In this document: one piece after another, positions 23,914-35,144 of the stretch | How positions within the stretch are numbered: position 1 is the stretch's first letter | How the letters are laid out: each line of letters starts with the position of its first letter | Source: Microbacterium sp. SORGH_AS_0428 | GTDB taxonomy: Bacteria; Actinomycetota; Actinomycetes; Actinomycetales; Microbacteriaceae | Reading direction: 5' to 3' | Length of the DNA: 64,000 bases | NCBI RefSeq assembly: GCF_031453615.1 | Contig: NZ_JAVIZT010000001.1 | Span: 1 to 64,000, forward strand | The notes under the pieces: model-generated | Told to the model about the DNA's origin: nothing | Databases searched by the model: none | The model's input: only the letters and a program-made list of their open reading frames with translations | Translations under genes and position numbers: made by a program

Positions 23914-25716
23914 ATGTCCTCAGACATCTCTGCGGCTATTCCCCGGCCGCCCGCCCGTGCGCAGTCCGCACCCGTAATCACGGGAGCGGAGGCCGTCGTG
24001 CGCTCGCTCGAACTCGTCGGCGTCACCGACGTGTTCGGACTCCCCGGCGGCGCGATCATGCCCGTCTACGACCCGCTCATGGACGATGAGGCCGTACGCC
24101 ACATCCTCGTGCGCCACGAGCAGGGCGCCGGTCACGCCGCCGAGGGCTATGCCGCCGCATCCGGTCGCACCGGTGTCGCCATCGCGACATCCGGCCCCGG
24201 CGCGACGAACCTCGTCACCGCGATCGCGGACGCCTACATGGACTCCGTCCCGCTCGTGTGCATCACCGGTCAGGTCTTCTCGACGCTGATGGGCACGGAC
24301 GCGTTCCAGGAAGCCGACATCGTGGGCATCACGATGCCGATCACGAAGCACTCGTTCCTGGTGAAGACGGCCGAGGAGATCCCCGGCGCGATCGCGGCCG
24401 CCTTCGAGATCGCGAGCACGGGGCGCCCCGGTCCGGTGCTCGTCGACATCACGAAGGACGCCCAGCAGGCGACGGCCCCCTTCATCTGGCCGCCCAAGGT
24501 CGAGTTGCCCGGTTACCGCCCGGTGACGAAGGCCCACGGCAAGCAGATCCAGGCCGCGGCCCAGCTGCTGTCCGAGGCCCGCAAGCCCGTGCTGTACGTC
24601 GGCGGCGGCGTGATCCGCTCGCACTCCTCCGACGAGCTGCGCGTGCTGGCCGAGGCGACGGGGGCTCCGGTCGTGACGACGCTCATGGCGCGAGGCGCGT
24701 TCCCGGACTCGCATCCGCAGAACCTCGGCATGCCCGGCATGCACGGCACGGTGCCCGCGGTGCTCGCACTGCAGGAAGCGGACCTCATCGTGGCGCTCGG
24801 CGCCCGCTTCGACGACCGCGTCACGGGCAAGGCATCGCTGTTCGCCCCCGGCGCGAAGGTCGTGCACGTCGACATCGACCCCGCGGAGATCTCGAAGATC
24901 CGCTTCGCCGATGTGCCGATCGTGGGCGATCTGAAGGAGGTGCTCGTCGACCTGGACGGCGCCTTCCGCCAGGCCATCGGCGACCAGCAGCCGGACATCA
25001 CCGAGTGGTGGAGCTATCTCGACGGGCTCCGCGACGAGTTCCCGCTGGGCTATGCGCCCACGACCGACGGTCTGCTGTCGCCGCAGCAGGTCATCTCGCG
25101 CATCGGCGAGCTGAGCGGCCCTGAGGCGATCTACGCCGCCGGTGTCGGCCAGCACCAGATGTGGGCCGCCCAGTTCATCAAGTACGAGCGGCCCAACTCC
25201 TGGCTCAACTCCGGCGGCGCCGGCACCATGGGCTACGGGGTCCCTGCCGCCATGGGCGCGAAGGTCGCGGAGCCCGACCGCGTGGTGTGGGCGATCGACG
25301 GCGACGGCTGCTTCCAGATGACCAATCAGGAGCTCGCCACCTGCGTGATCAACGAGATCCCGATCAAGGTCGCGATCATCAACAACTCCTCGCTGGGCAT
25401 GGTGCGCCAGTGGCAGACGCTGTTCTTCGACGGCCGCCACTCGAACACCGACCTCAACACCGGCCACGGCACCGCCCGCATCCCGGACTTCGTGAAGCTC
25501 GCCGATGCCTACGGCTGCCTCGCGATCCGCGTCGAGCGCGAGGACGAGATCGACGCCGCCATCACGCTCGCCCTCGAGACGAACGATCGCCCGGTGGTGA
25601 TCGACTTCGTCGTCTCGGCCGACGCGATGGTGTGGCCCATGGTCCCGCAGGGAGTGAGCAACAGCTTCGTGCAGTACGCCCGCGACCACGCACCCGAGTT
25701 CGACAAGGAGGACTGA
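23914..25716 (+). CDS. ilvB: Acetolactate synthase, large (catalytic) subunit
   Basis: A 600-residue thiamine diphosphate enzyme. It has the N-terminal pyrimidine-binding domain ([14 protein letters not shown], with the catalytic Glu in [14 protein letters not shown]), a central FAD-type domain and the ThDP motif [14 protein letters not shown] to NNSS. The start [10 protein letters not shown] was chosen over an upstream frame that overlaps ilvD, and a 43-base gap holds no visible attenuator. It condenses pyruvate to acetolactate with the IlvN regulatory subunit. Confidence 0.96.
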   Translation: MSSDISAAIPRPPARAQSAPVITGAEAVVRSLELVGVTDVFGLPGGAIMPVYDPLMDDEAVRHILVRHEQGAGHAAEGYAAASGRTGVAIATSGPGATNLVTAIADAYMDSVPLVCITGQVFSTLMGTDAFQEADIVGITMPITKHSFLVKTAEEIPGAIAAAFEIASTGRPGPVLVDITKDAQQATAPFIWPPKVELPGYRPVTKAHGKQIQAAAQLLSEARKPVLYVGGGVIRSHSSDELRVLAEATGAPVVTTLMARGAFPDSHPQNLGMPGMHGTVPAVLALQEADLIVALGARFDDRVTGKASLFAPGAKVVHVDIDPAEISKIRFADVPIVGDLKEVLVDLDGAFRQAIGDQQPDITEWWSYLDGLRDEFPLGYAPTTDGLLSPQQVISRIGELSGPEAIYAAGVGQHQMWAAQFIKYERPNSWLNSGGAGTMGYGVPAAMGAKVAEPDRVVWAIDGDGCFQMTNQELATCVINEIPIKVAIINNSSLGMVRQWQTLFFDGRHSNTDLNTGHGTARIPDFVKLADAYGCLAIRVEREDEIDAAITLALETNDRPVVIDFVVSADAMVWPMVPQGVSNSFVQYARDHAPEFDKED

Positions 25717-25717
25717 C

Positions 25718-27341
<1,624 letters not shown>

Positions 27342-27390
27342 TCCGCGCCTGAGCGCCTGAACACCTCGCCGTGCACCACGCGGCGGACCT

Positions 27391-27440
27391 GGCCCGGTCA
27401 TCGCATCCCGAACACAGGATGCGGTGGCCGGGTCTTTTTC
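27391..27440 (+). terminator. Terminator after ilvC
   Basis: CCCGGTCATCGCATCC pairs (one bulge) with GGATGCGGTGGCCGGG, followed by TCTTTTTC, one of the few U-tract terminators here. It closes the ilv transcription unit. Confidence 0.9.
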
Positions 27441-27464
27441 CGTGGGACCTTGGGCCCTGGGTAG

Positions 27465-27475
27465 TGGTCTGACCA
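27465..27475. promoter_or_regulatory. Candidate FadR/GntR-type operator before adhE
   Basis: TGGTCTGACCA, a perfect inverted repeat with a one-base centre. It matches the TGGTnnnACCA consensus of FadR-subfamily GntR regulators and lies 58 bases upstream of the adhE start. TAATCTG at 27481 could be part of a promoter. Confidence 0.5.
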
Positions 27476-27533
27476 ATTCATAATCTGGTCCCATGACGCG
27501 CGGCGAATGACCGCGCAGAGTGGGAGTGTTCCG

Positions 27534-30224
27534 ATGTCTGTCGTCATCGATGCCCTCGTCGACCGGGCCCAAGAAGCTCTGGCCGCGTACGCATCCTTCA
27601 CCCAGGAGCAGATCGACCAGATCGTCCGCAAGGCGTCGGTCGCTGCCCTCAGCCACCACGCCGACCTCGCGGTGCTCGCCGTCGAAGAGACGCGTCGAGG
27701 CACGTTCGAGGACAAGGCCGTGAAGAACATGTTCGCGTGCGAACACGTCACGAACTCGATCATCAACCAGCGCACGGTCGGTGTGATCTCCACCGACGAG
27801 CTCACCGGTATCACCGAGATCGCCGACCCGGTCGGCGTCGTGTGCGCCCTCACGCCGGTGACGAACCCGACGTCCACGACGATCTTCAAGTCGCTCATCG
27901 CGCTGAAGACCCGCAACCCCATCGTGTTCGGGTTCCACCCGTCCGCTCAGCGCTCGTCCGTGGCCGCTGCGACGGTCGTGCGCGATGCGGCCGTCGCCGC
28001 GGGTGCGCCCGCCGACTGCATCCAGTGGATCGAGGAGCCGTCGATGGAGGCCTCGGGTGAGCTCATGAACCACCCCGGCGTCGCGCTCATCCTCGCCACC
28101 GGCGGCAACGCCATGGTCCGCGCGGCATACTCCTGCGGCAAGCCCGCCCTCGGCGTCGGCGCCGGCAACGTGCCCGCCTTCATCGAGCGCACGGCGAAGG
28201 TCGGTCGCGCGGTCAACGACATCGTGATCTCGAAGTCGTTCGACAACGGCATGGTCTGCGCCTCGGAGCAGGCCGTCATCCTCGATGCCCCGATCGCCAA
28301 GGAAGCACTCGCGGAGTTCGCACGCCTGCACGCCTACATGGCGACGCCGGCCGAGAAGCGCCTGCTGGAGGAGTTCATCTTCGGTGTGGCCGCCGACAGC
28401 GCCAACTGCGCCGACGCGAAGCTCAACGCATCCGTCGTCGGACAGTCGCCCGCCTGGATCGCTCAGCAGGCCGGCTTCGAGGTGCCCGCGGACACGTCGA
28501 TCATCCTCGCCGAGGTCTCCGGTGTCGGACCGCACGAGCCCCTGACGCGCGAGAAGCTCGCGCCCGTGCTGGCCGTGCTCCACGCCCGCACCCCTCAGGA
28601 GGGCATCGACCTCGCCGAGCAGATGGTCGCCTTCGACGGCCTGGGCCACTCCGGCGCGATCCACAGCAACGACCCTGCGGTGATCGCCGACTTCGCCGAC
28701 CGCGTGAAGGCCGTGCGCATCATCGAGAACGCCCCGTCGGCCCTCGGTGGCATCGGCGACATCTACAACGCGTTCATGCCGTCGCTGACCCTCGGCTGCG
28801 GCTCCTACGGTCACAACTCGGTCTCGAACAACGTCTCGGCGGTGAATCTGTTGAACATCAAGCGCGTCGGTCGGCGCAACAACAACCTGCAGTGGTTCAA
28901 GATCCCGGCGAAGACCTACTTCGAGCCGAACGCGCTGCGCTATCTGATCGACATGAAGCACATCGACCGGGTCACGATCGTCACCGACGCCACGATGACC
29001 AAGATGGGCTTCGTCGACCGGGTCGTCGACATCCTGCACCGCCGCCCGACGCCCGTGCACCTGCAGATCATCGACCGGGTGCTGCCCGAGCCCACCGTGG
29101 CGAGCGTGCAGGCCGGAGCCGCGCAGATGCGCGAGTTCCAGCCCGACACGATCATCGCGCTCGGCGGCGGCTCGCCCATGGATGCGGCGAAGGTCATGTG
29201 GCTGCTCTACGAGAACCCCGACGTGCAGTTCTCCGACATGCGGGAGAAGTTCTTCGACGTGCGCAAGCGCGCCTTCAAGTTCCCGGAGCTCGGTGCCAAG
29301 GCGAAGCTCGTCTGCGTGCCGACGACGTCGGGCACCGGAAGCGAGATGACGCCGTTCGCGGTGATCACCGACGAGACCACGGGCATGAAGTACCCGCTCG
29401 CGGACTACGCGCTCACGCCGTCGGTCGCCATCATCGACCCGACGCTGACCGCGGCGCTGCCGGCCTTCCTCGTGGCGGATGCGGGCTTCGACGCCCTCAC
29501 CCACGCGACCGAGGCGTACGTGTCCGTCTACGCGAACGACTACACCGACGGTCTCGCGCTGCACGCGATCAAGCTGATCTTCGAGAACATCGTGCGCTCC
29601 ACGCAGGCGCCCGCGGGTTCCAAGGACGCCGCTGACCTGCAGGCCCGCGAGAAGATGCACAACGCCGCATCCATCGCCGGCATGGCCTTCGGCAACGCAT
29701 TCCTCGGGATCGTGCACGCCATGGCACACGTGACCGGTTCGAAGTTCCACCTCGTGCACGGCCGCACCAACGCGATCTACCTGCCGCACGCGATCCGCTA
29801 CAACGGCCGCGTTCCCAGCAAGGTCACGAGCTGGCCGAAGTATGAGCGCTACATCGCACCGGAGCGCTACCAGGAGATCGCCAAGCACCTGGGACTGAAG
29901 GCGGACACCCCGGAACAGGGTGTGGAGAGCTACGCCCGCGCGGTCGAGAAGCTGCGTGACGCCGTCGGCATCGAGCGCTCGTTCCAGGCGCAGGGTGTCG
30001 CGGAGGGCGACTTCATCGGCCGCCTCGACGAGCTCGCCATGGCCGCCTACGGCGACCAGTGCGCTCCGGCCAACCCGCGTCTGCCGCTGCTCGCGGACAT
30101 GCGCACCCTCATGGAGGCCGCCTACTACGGCACCTCGTTCGACGAAGTGCGCGCTGCTCGTGCGCACGCCGAAGCTGCGGCGGATGCGGCGACTGAGCCC
30201 GCCCGTCCGACGCAGGACGCCTGA
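27534..30224 (+). CDS. adhE: Bifunctional acetaldehyde-CoA / alcohol dehydrogenase
   Basis: An 896-residue fused enzyme that reduces acetyl-CoA to ethanol through acetaldehyde. The N-terminal ALDH part (to about 440) carries the catalytic Cys in NGMVCASEQAVI. The C-terminal iron-dependent ADH part (from about 455) has GGGSPMDAAKVMWLLYE, ADAGFDALTHATEAYVS, and His ligands in HAMAHVTGSKFHLVHGRTNAI. Length and order are standard for AdhE. Fermentative ethanol production is expected when oxygen is low. A FadR-type palindrome lies upstream. Confidence 0.95.
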   Translation: MSVVIDALVDRAQEALAAYASFTQEQIDQIVRKASVAALSHHADLAVLAVEETRRGTFEDKAVKNMFACEHVTNSIINQRTVGVISTDELTGITEIADPVGVVCALTPVTNPTSTTIFKSLIALKTRNPIVFGFHPSAQRSSVAAATVVRDAAVAAGAPADCIQWIEEPSMEASGELMNHPGVALILATGGNAMVRAAYSCGKPALGVGAGNVPAFIERTAKVGRAVNDIVISKSFDNGMVCASEQAVILDAPIAKEALAEFARLHAYMATPAEKRLLEEFIFGVAADSANCADAKLNASVVGQSPAWIAQQAGFEVPADTSIILAEVSGVGPHEPLTREKLAPVLAVLHARTPQEGIDLAEQMVAFDGLGHSGAIHSNDPAVIADFADRVKAVRIIENAPSALGGIGDIYNAFMPSLTLGCGSYGHNSVSNNVSAVNLLNIKRVGRRNNNLQWFKIPAKTYFEPNALRYLIDMKHIDRVTIVTDATMTKMGFVDRVVDILHRRPTPVHLQIIDRVLPEPTVASVQAGAAQMREFQPDTIIALGGGSPMDAAKVMWLLYENPDVQFSDMREKFFDVRKRAFKFPELGAKAKLVCVPTTSGTGSEMTPFAVITDETTGMKYPLADYALTPSVAIIDPTLTAALPAFLVADAGFDALTHATEAYVSVYANDYTDGLALHAIKLIFENIVRSTQAPAGSKDAADLQAREKMHNAASIAGMAFGNAFLGIVHAMAHVTGSKFHLVHGRTNAIYLPHAIRYNGRVPSKVTSWPKYERYIAPERYQEIAKHLGLKADTPEQGVESYARAVEKLRDAVGIERSFQAQGVAEGDFIGRLDELAMAAYGDQCAPANPRLPLLADMRTLMEAAYYGTSFDEVRAARAHAEAAADAATEPARPTQDA

Positions 30225-30243
30225 ATCCCCTTCTGGGCGTCCG

Positions 30244-30274
30244 GGCCCCGGGATCCTTGTGATCCCGGGGCCTT
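30244..30274 (+). terminator. Terminator after adhE
   Basis: A perfect 12-base stem GGCCCCGGGATC / GATCCCGGGGCC with a 5-base loop, then TTCG, 19 bases after the adhE stop. Confidence 0.9.
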
Positions 30275-30301
30275 CGCCCTGCCAGGAGGTAGGGTCGAGG
30301 C

Positions 30302-30781
30302 ATGGTTTCGCGTGACGACGACGCTCTCAGCTGGGACGGCGACGACGACCCGACGCTCGCCCCGCAGGTGGCGCCCCGCCGGGCCGCATCCGCCCCGCAG
30401 GAGCGGGCGGACGTGACGCCTGCGACGCGTCTGGACGCCGAGACGGAGGCGGTTCCCGCATCCGCCTCCGCCGACTCCGAGCCCGCGCCGATGAGCAACG
30501 TCGCGCTCGTGACGCTCGGTGTGTTCGGCGGCGTCTACCTGCTGCTCGCCGTCGGGTGGTTCATCGGCGGGTCGCGGCTGCAGTTCGTCGCACAGCTGTT
30601 CCTCAACCCCGCCGCGCACATCGCGGCGTGGATCCTGGCGATCGCGGCCCCCGCCGTCTGGTTCGCGACCACGATGGTGCTGACGCGCTCCCGGCCGATG
30701 TGGCTGCGGATCGTGGCCCTGGTCGTCGGTGCGGTGGTGCTGCTGCCGTGGCCGTTCCTCATGACGGGAGTGGGAGCATGA
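30302..30781 (+). CDS. Membrane protein with acidic, disordered N-terminus
   Basis: 159 residues: about 65 polar residues (DDDALSWDGDDDP start), then three hydrophobic segments (NVALVTLGVFGGVYLLLAVGW, IAAWILAIAAPAVWFATTMV, IVALVVGAVVLLPWPFL). Some databases label such proteins as polymerase III tau-like because of the N-terminus, which I do not support. Its stop overlaps the next membrane-protein ATG (ATGA), so they form an operon. Confidence 0.7.
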   Translation: MVSRDDDALSWDGDDDPTLAPQVAPRRAASAPQERADVTPATRLDAETEAVPASASADSEPAPMSNVALVTLGVFGGVYLLLAVGWFIGGSRLQFVAQLFLNPAAHIAAWILAIAAPAVWFATTMVLTRSRPMWLRIVALVVGAVVLLPWPFLMTGVGA

Positions 30782-31123
30782 GCGCCACGACGCCCGCGCG
30801 CCGCGTCGCGCTGCCGGTCTGGCTCATCGTCACGATCGCCGGCTTCGCCGCCCTCTTCTTCGCTTTCGCGCTCTGGACGGCGCTCGGATTCCTGTTCCAG
30901 CAGGCCGGGGGAGACGCCGGGCTCACCGGGTACGGCTGGTTCGTGCTGCTGCTGCCCGTACTGTTCCCGATCCTCGTGTTCGCCGGCTGCTTCGCCCTCG
31001 CGCTGGCGGCGCAAGGCGGGGCCCTTCGCGCTTCTGCTCCTGCTCGGCCTGTGCCTGGTCGCCGTCTTCTGGCTCGACATCTTCGCCTACGCGTCGGTCA
31101 CCCCCGCGCTCTACAACACCTGA
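30778..31123 (+). pseudogene. Three-helix membrane protein interrupted by a frameshift
   Basis: Starts MSATTPARRVALPVWLIVTI; two clear helices follow, to CFALALAAQGG. In that frame the rest becomes arginine-rich and runs without stop into serA. In the +1 frame a third helix appears at once (GPFALLLLLGLCLVAVFWL, then DIFAYASVTPALYNT and a stop at 31123). The lesion is one extra base near the GGGG at 31018-31021. It is partner to the membrane protein directly upstream; its function is unknown. Confidence 0.7.
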
Positions 31124-31281
31124 GATCCGAAGGCCCAACGTCCTGTCACACGGTCGGGGGCGGGGTGGCCGGGGCAGTAGGCTGGCATCACTGCGCGGCC
31201 GGCCCGCCCGGGACGCGCTTCCACCCGCCTCGCGCCGTCGTGCTCTGCACGCGGTCCCGCATGTGTCAAAGGACATCCGCT

Positions 31282-32886
31282 GTGACCAAGCCCGTCGTCC
31301 TCATCGCTGAAGAGCTCTCTCCCGCCACGATCGACGCCCTCGGGCCCGACTTCGACGTTCGCCACGTCGACGGAGCGGACCGTGCAGCTCTGATCCCCGC
31401 CCTCGCGGACGCGCACGCCGTTCTCGTGCGCTCGGCGACGCGGATGGATGCGGAGGCCATCGCCGCCGCGCCGGCGCTGAAGGTCATCGCCCGCGCCGGC
31501 GTCGGACTCGACAACGTCGACATCAAGGCGGCGACGACCGCCGGCGTCATGGTCGTCAATGCGCCGACCTCGAACATCATCTCCGCGGCGGAGCTCACGG
31601 TCGGACACATCCTGAGCCTCGCGCGCCGCATCCCGGCCGCGCACGCGTCCCTCTCGTCCGGCGCGTGGAAGCGCAGCTCGTTCACCGGCACCGAGCTCTT
31701 CGAGAAGGCCGTGGGCATCATCGGCCTCGGCCGCATCGGCGCGCTGATCGCCGCCCGCCTGCAGGCGTTCGACATGCGTGTCGTCGCCTACGACCCCTAT
31801 GTCACGAGCGCCCGTGCCCAGCAGCTGGGCGTCGAGCTCCTCACGCTCGACGAACTTCTCGAGCAGAGCGACTTCATCACCATCCACATGCCCAAGACGC
31901 CCGAGACCACGGGCATGATCAGCACCGAGCAGCTGCGTCGCATGAAGCCGACCGCGTTCGTGGTGAACGTCGCCCGCGGCGGGCTGATCGACGAGGCCGC
32001 CCTGGCCGACGCGCTGATCTCCGGTGAGATCGCGGGCGCGGGGCTGGACGTGTTCTCGAGCGAGCCGCCCGCTGCCGACAGCGACGCCGCCCGCCTGCTC
32101 TCGCTGCCGAACGTGGTCGTGACCCCCCACCTCGGCGCATCGACCGACGAGGCTCAGGAGAAGGCCGGCGTCTCTGTCGCCAAGTCCGTGCGGCTGGCGC
32201 TGTCGGGCGAGCTCGTCCCGGATGCGGTCAACGTCGCCGGCGGCGTCATCGACCCCTACGTCCGCCCGGGCATCGCGCTCGTCGAGAAGCTCGGTCAGAT
32301 CTTCTCCGCGCTGGCCGTCTCGCCCGTCACGAGCATCGACGTCGAGGTGCACGGCGAGCTCAAGGACTACGACGTCAGCGTGCTGAAGCTCGCCGCCCTC
32401 AAGGGTGTGTTCACGAACATCGTCAGCGAGTCGGTGTCGTACGTGAACGCGCCGCTGCTGGCCGACCAGCGCGGCATCGAGGTGCGGCTCATCGTCGACG
32501 GCGTGAGCGAGGAGTACCGCAACGTCATCACCGTCGCGGGCGCCCTGTCCGACGGCTCGCAGCTCTCGGTGTCGGGCACGCTGACCGGCACGAAGCAGAT
32601 CGAGAAGATCGTCGCCATCAACGGCCACGCCCTCGAGCTGCCGATCGAGAAGCACCACATCGTGATGCAATACACCGATCGCCCCGGAATCGTCGCCGTC
32701 TACGGTCAGCGCTTCGGAGAAGCCGGCATCAACATCGCCGGCATGCAGATCGCCCGCCGCGCGGCCGGCGGACAGGCCCTGTCCGTGCTGACTGTCGATT
32801 CGCCCGTGCCCGACGAGCTGCTCGCCGAGGTGGGCTCCGCCATCCAGGCCGACCTGTTCCGCCAGATCGAGATCACCGAGTCCTGA
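31282..32886 (+). CDS. serA: D-3-phosphoglycerate dehydrogenase
   Basis: A 534-residue long-form enzyme of the Mycobacterium type. NAD domain GIIGLGRIGALIAARL, catalytic Arg/Glu/His region (VNVARGGLIDE, TPHLGASTDEAQ), an intervening ASB domain (about 315-450) and a C-terminal ACT domain (VMQYTDRPGIVAVYGQRFGEAGINIAGMQ) that binds serine. GTG start after AAAGGACATCCGCT. It carries out the first step of serine synthesis. Confidence 0.96.
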   Translation: MTKPVVLIAEELSPATIDALGPDFDVRHVDGADRAALIPALADAHAVLVRSATRMDAEAIAAAPALKVIARAGVGLDNVDIKAATTAGVMVVNAPTSNIISAAELTVGHILSLARRIPAAHASLSSGAWKRSSFTGTELFEKAVGIIGLGRIGALIAARLQAFDMRVVAYDPYVTSARAQQLGVELLTLDELLEQSDFITIHMPKTPETTGMISTEQLRRMKPTAFVVNVARGGLIDEAALADALISGEIAGAGLDVFSSEPPAADSDAARLLSLPNVVVTPHLGASTDEAQEKAGVSVAKSVRLALSGELVPDAVNVAGGVIDPYVRPGIALVEKLGQIFSALAVSPVTSIDVEVHGELKDYDVSVLKLAALKGVFTNIVSESVSYVNAPLLADQRGIEVRLIVDGVSEEYRNVITVAGALSDGSQLSVSGTLTGTKQIEKIVAINGHALELPIEKHHIVMQYTDRPGIVAVYGQRFGEAGINIAGMQIARRAAGGQALSVLTVDSPVPDELLAEVGSAIQADLFRQIEITES

Positions 32887-32899
32887 GGCGCGTCGCTCG

Positions 32900-32930
32900 C
32901 GGCGCGGCGGCGCTTCGTCTCGCCGCGCCG
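32900..32930. terminator. Bidirectional hairpin, REP-like wording
   Basis: CGGCGCGGCG pairs perfectly with CGCCGCGCCG around an 11-base loop (GCGCTTCGTCT), between convergent serA and the TetR gene. The flank GAGTCGAAACG matches the wording in the repeat at 26251-26289, so it may be a member of the same family recruited as a terminator. Confidence 0.75.
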
Positions 32931-32953
32931 AGTCGAAACGTCTGGAGGTCGGG

Positions 32954-33499
32954 TCAGCCGCGCGCGGCGCGGGTGACGATCTCGACCAGGGCGTCCATCG
33001 CGGCGCCCGTCGGAGTGGGGCCGGCGACGCCGTCGCCCTCGAGGGCGTTGTTGAAGTACAGGCCGTCGCTCACGAGCATCACGAGATCCAGGGCCGCCTC
33101 GCTCGCCACGTGCGTGCGCAGCGCCTCGGCCCAGCGGTCCCTGATGGCGCGCAGCGCCGCTCCGGCGGCGGTGTGCCCGCCCTGGGCGAGCCGCGAGACG
33201 GCGACGAGCGCGCGATCCAGCGCGTCATCGCTCATCGCGGACGTGCGCACGAAATAGGCGACAGGACCTTCCGCGGACGCCGACATGCGATCCAGGTCCT
33301 CGTCGACGAGCACGTGGAGGCGTTCGAGCAGACCGGCCTCCAAAGCGTCCTTCGACCCGAAGTGGTAGAGCAGGCCGCCCTTGGACACCCCGGCGGCCCG
33401 CGCCGTCGCATCCATCGTCGCCGCGCGTTCGCCCTCGGTGACGAGAAGTCTCTCGAAGGCGTCGAGCACCAGCTCACGGGCGCGCGGGGGTCGACTCAT
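32954..33499 (-). CDS. TetR-family transcriptional regulator
   Basis: 181 residues, starting MSRPPRARELVLDAFERLL. Helix-turn-helix at MDATARAAGVSKGGLLYHFGSKDAL (about residues 28-52). It is divergent from an MFS exporter with a 20-base near-palindrome in the gap. Likely represses both itself and the exporter. The longer upstream frame overlaps the operator and is rejected. Confidence 0.88.
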   Translation of the reverse strand: MSRPPRARELVLDAFERLLVTEGERAATMDATARAAGVSKGGLLYHFGSKDALEAGLLERLHVLVDEDLDRMSASAEGPVAYFVRTSAMSDDALDRALVAVSRLAQGGHTAAGAALRAIRDRWAEALRTHVASEAALDLVMLVSDGLYFNNALEGDGVAGPTPTGAAMDALVEIVTRAARG

Positions 33500-33540
33500 G
33501 GTCTCGATCGTACTGACGGAGGACGTGTCATCTCTGTTAC

Positions 33541-33560
33541 TATACCAGCCGGACGGTATA
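33541..33560. promoter_or_regulatory. TetR operator
   Basis: TATACCAGCCGGACGGTATA: arms TATACC and GGTATA with a CCGG core, two inner mismatches. It ends 7 bases before the MFS start codon, where bound repressor would block transcription or initiation. Confidence 0.65.
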
Positions 33561-33567
33561 GAAACAT

Positions 33568-35115
33568 ATGAACACACTCACTCAAGACATCGCCATCGCC
33601 GAGGCCGAGGGGCGCCGCGTCGGATGGCGCGGCTGGGCGGCGCTCGTCGTCCTCATGCTCCCCGTGCTGCTGGTCGCGGTCGACAACACCGTGCTGAGCT
33701 TCGCGCTCCCCGAGATCGCCCTGCAGCTGCAGCCCACCAGTACGCAGCAGCTCTGGATCATCGACGTGTATCCGCTCGTGCTGGCGGGATCCCTCGTGAC
33801 GATGGGCACGCTCGGCGACCGCTTCGGACGTCGTCGGATGCTGCTGATCGGCGCCACGGGCTTCGCCGCCGTCTCCGCCCTCGGAGCGTTCGCGCCCAGC
33901 GCCGAGCTGCTGATCGTGGCCCGTGCCGTCATGGGCGTCTTCGGCGCGATGCTGATGCCCTCCACGCTGTCGCTGCTGCGGAGCATCTTCACCGACCGCA
34001 ACCAGCGCCGGCTGGCGATCGCCGTCTGGGCGGCCATGTTCTCGGCGGGCGCGGCGCTCGGTCCCGTCGTGGGCGGGTTCCTCCTCGAGCACTTCGCCTG
34101 GGGATCCGTGTTCCTGATGGCCGTGCCCGTGCTCATCCCGCTGCTGGTGCTCGCGCCGATCCTGGTGCCGGAGAGCCGCGACCCGAACCCCGGCCGCGTG
34201 GACCCGGTGAGCATCGTGCTCTCCATGGCGACCATGGTGCCCATCGTCTACGCGATCAAGGAAGCCGCGGCACACGGCCCGAGCCCGCTCGTCGCCGCAC
34301 TGCTCGTCGCCGGCGTCGGGTTCGGTGTGCTCTTCGTGCGCCGGCAGCGCCGCTCCGAGACGCCGATGCTGGATGTGCGCCTGTTCGCTCGCGGCGCCTT
34401 CAGCGGTGCGCTGCTCGTCAACCTGCTGAGCGTGCTCGCGCTGGTCGGCTTCATCTACTTCGTCTCGCAGCACCTGCAGCTCATCGTCGGTCTCTCGCCG
34501 ATGACCGCAGGGCTGGCGCTCGTGCCCGGTCTCGCGCTCATGATCGTCGCGGGACTCGCGGTCGTCCCGGTCGCAAAGCGCGTCTCGCCACGCGTGGTCA
34601 TCCCCGTGGCCCTGGTGTTCTCGTTCGCGGGATATGTCATGGTCGCGCTGTCCACGGACCCGGGCTCGGTGGCGCTGCTGGTGGTCGCCTTCATGGTGCT
34701 CGGCATCGGGATCGGCGCCGCGGAGACCGTCTCGAACGAGCTCGTGCTCGCCAGCGCCCCGCCGGCGAAGGCGGGAGCTGCCAGCGCCGTCTCCGAGACG
34801 GCGTACGAGGTGGGCGCCGTGCTGGGAACATCACTGCTCGGAGGGCTGCTCACCGCGCTCTACCGTGCGAACCTCGTCGTGCCGCAGGGGGTGCCCGCGG
34901 ACGTCGCCGATGCGGCGCGCGAGACGCTGGCGGGCGCCGTGAGCGCCGCGAATGAGCTCGCCCCCGAGACCGGCGCCGCGCTTCGGGATGCGGCAGCGCA
35001 CGCCTTCGACGCCGGTGTCGGCGTCACCTCGCTCATCGGCGCGGGTCTCGTCGTCGTGGCAGCGGTCATCGCCGCCACTACGCTGGGATCATCCCGCAAC
35101 TCGCCGCGGCGGTGA
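33568..35115 (+). CDS. MFS transporter, DHA2 (14-helix) drug exporter family
   Basis: 515 residues with about 14 hydrophobic segments. Motifs: VDNTVLSFALPEI (D1 motif), LGDRFGRRRMLL (loop 2-3), and GAALGPVVGGFLLE (motif C of antiporters). Similar to SmvA/QacA/EmrB-type proton-drug antiporters. Controlled by the divergent TetR gene. Substrate not readable. Confidence 0.88.
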   Translation: MNTLTQDIAIAEAEGRRVGWRGWAALVVLMLPVLLVAVDNTVLSFALPEIALQLQPTSTQQLWIIDVYPLVLAGSLVTMGTLGDRFGRRRMLLIGATGFAAVSALGAFAPSAELLIVARAVMGVFGAMLMPSTLSLLRSIFTDRNQRRLAIAVWAAMFSAGAALGPVVGGFLLEHFAWGSVFLMAVPVLIPLLVLAPILVPESRDPNPGRVDPVSIVLSMATMVPIVYAIKEAAAHGPSPLVAALLVAGVGFGVLFVRRQRRSETPMLDVRLFARGAFSGALLVNLLSVLALVGFIYFVSQHLQLIVGLSPMTAGLALVPGLALMIVAGLAVVPVAKRVSPRVVIPVALVFSFAGYVMVALSTDPGSVALLVVAFMVLGIGIGAAETVSNELVLASAPPAKAGAASAVSETAYEVGAVLGTSLLGGLLTALYRANLVVPQGVPADVADAARETLAGAVSAANELAPETGAALRDAAAHAFDAGVGVTSLIGAGLVVVAAVIAATTLGSSRNSPRR

Positions 35116-35144
35116 TGCCCGCGGCATCCTGAGACAGGAGTGCC

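Noticed and set aside
31124..31281. Possible riboswitch or leader before serA
   Set aside because: Only a GC-rich stretch with weak pairing; no recognisable riboswitch core. A normal promoter and ribosome site suffice.
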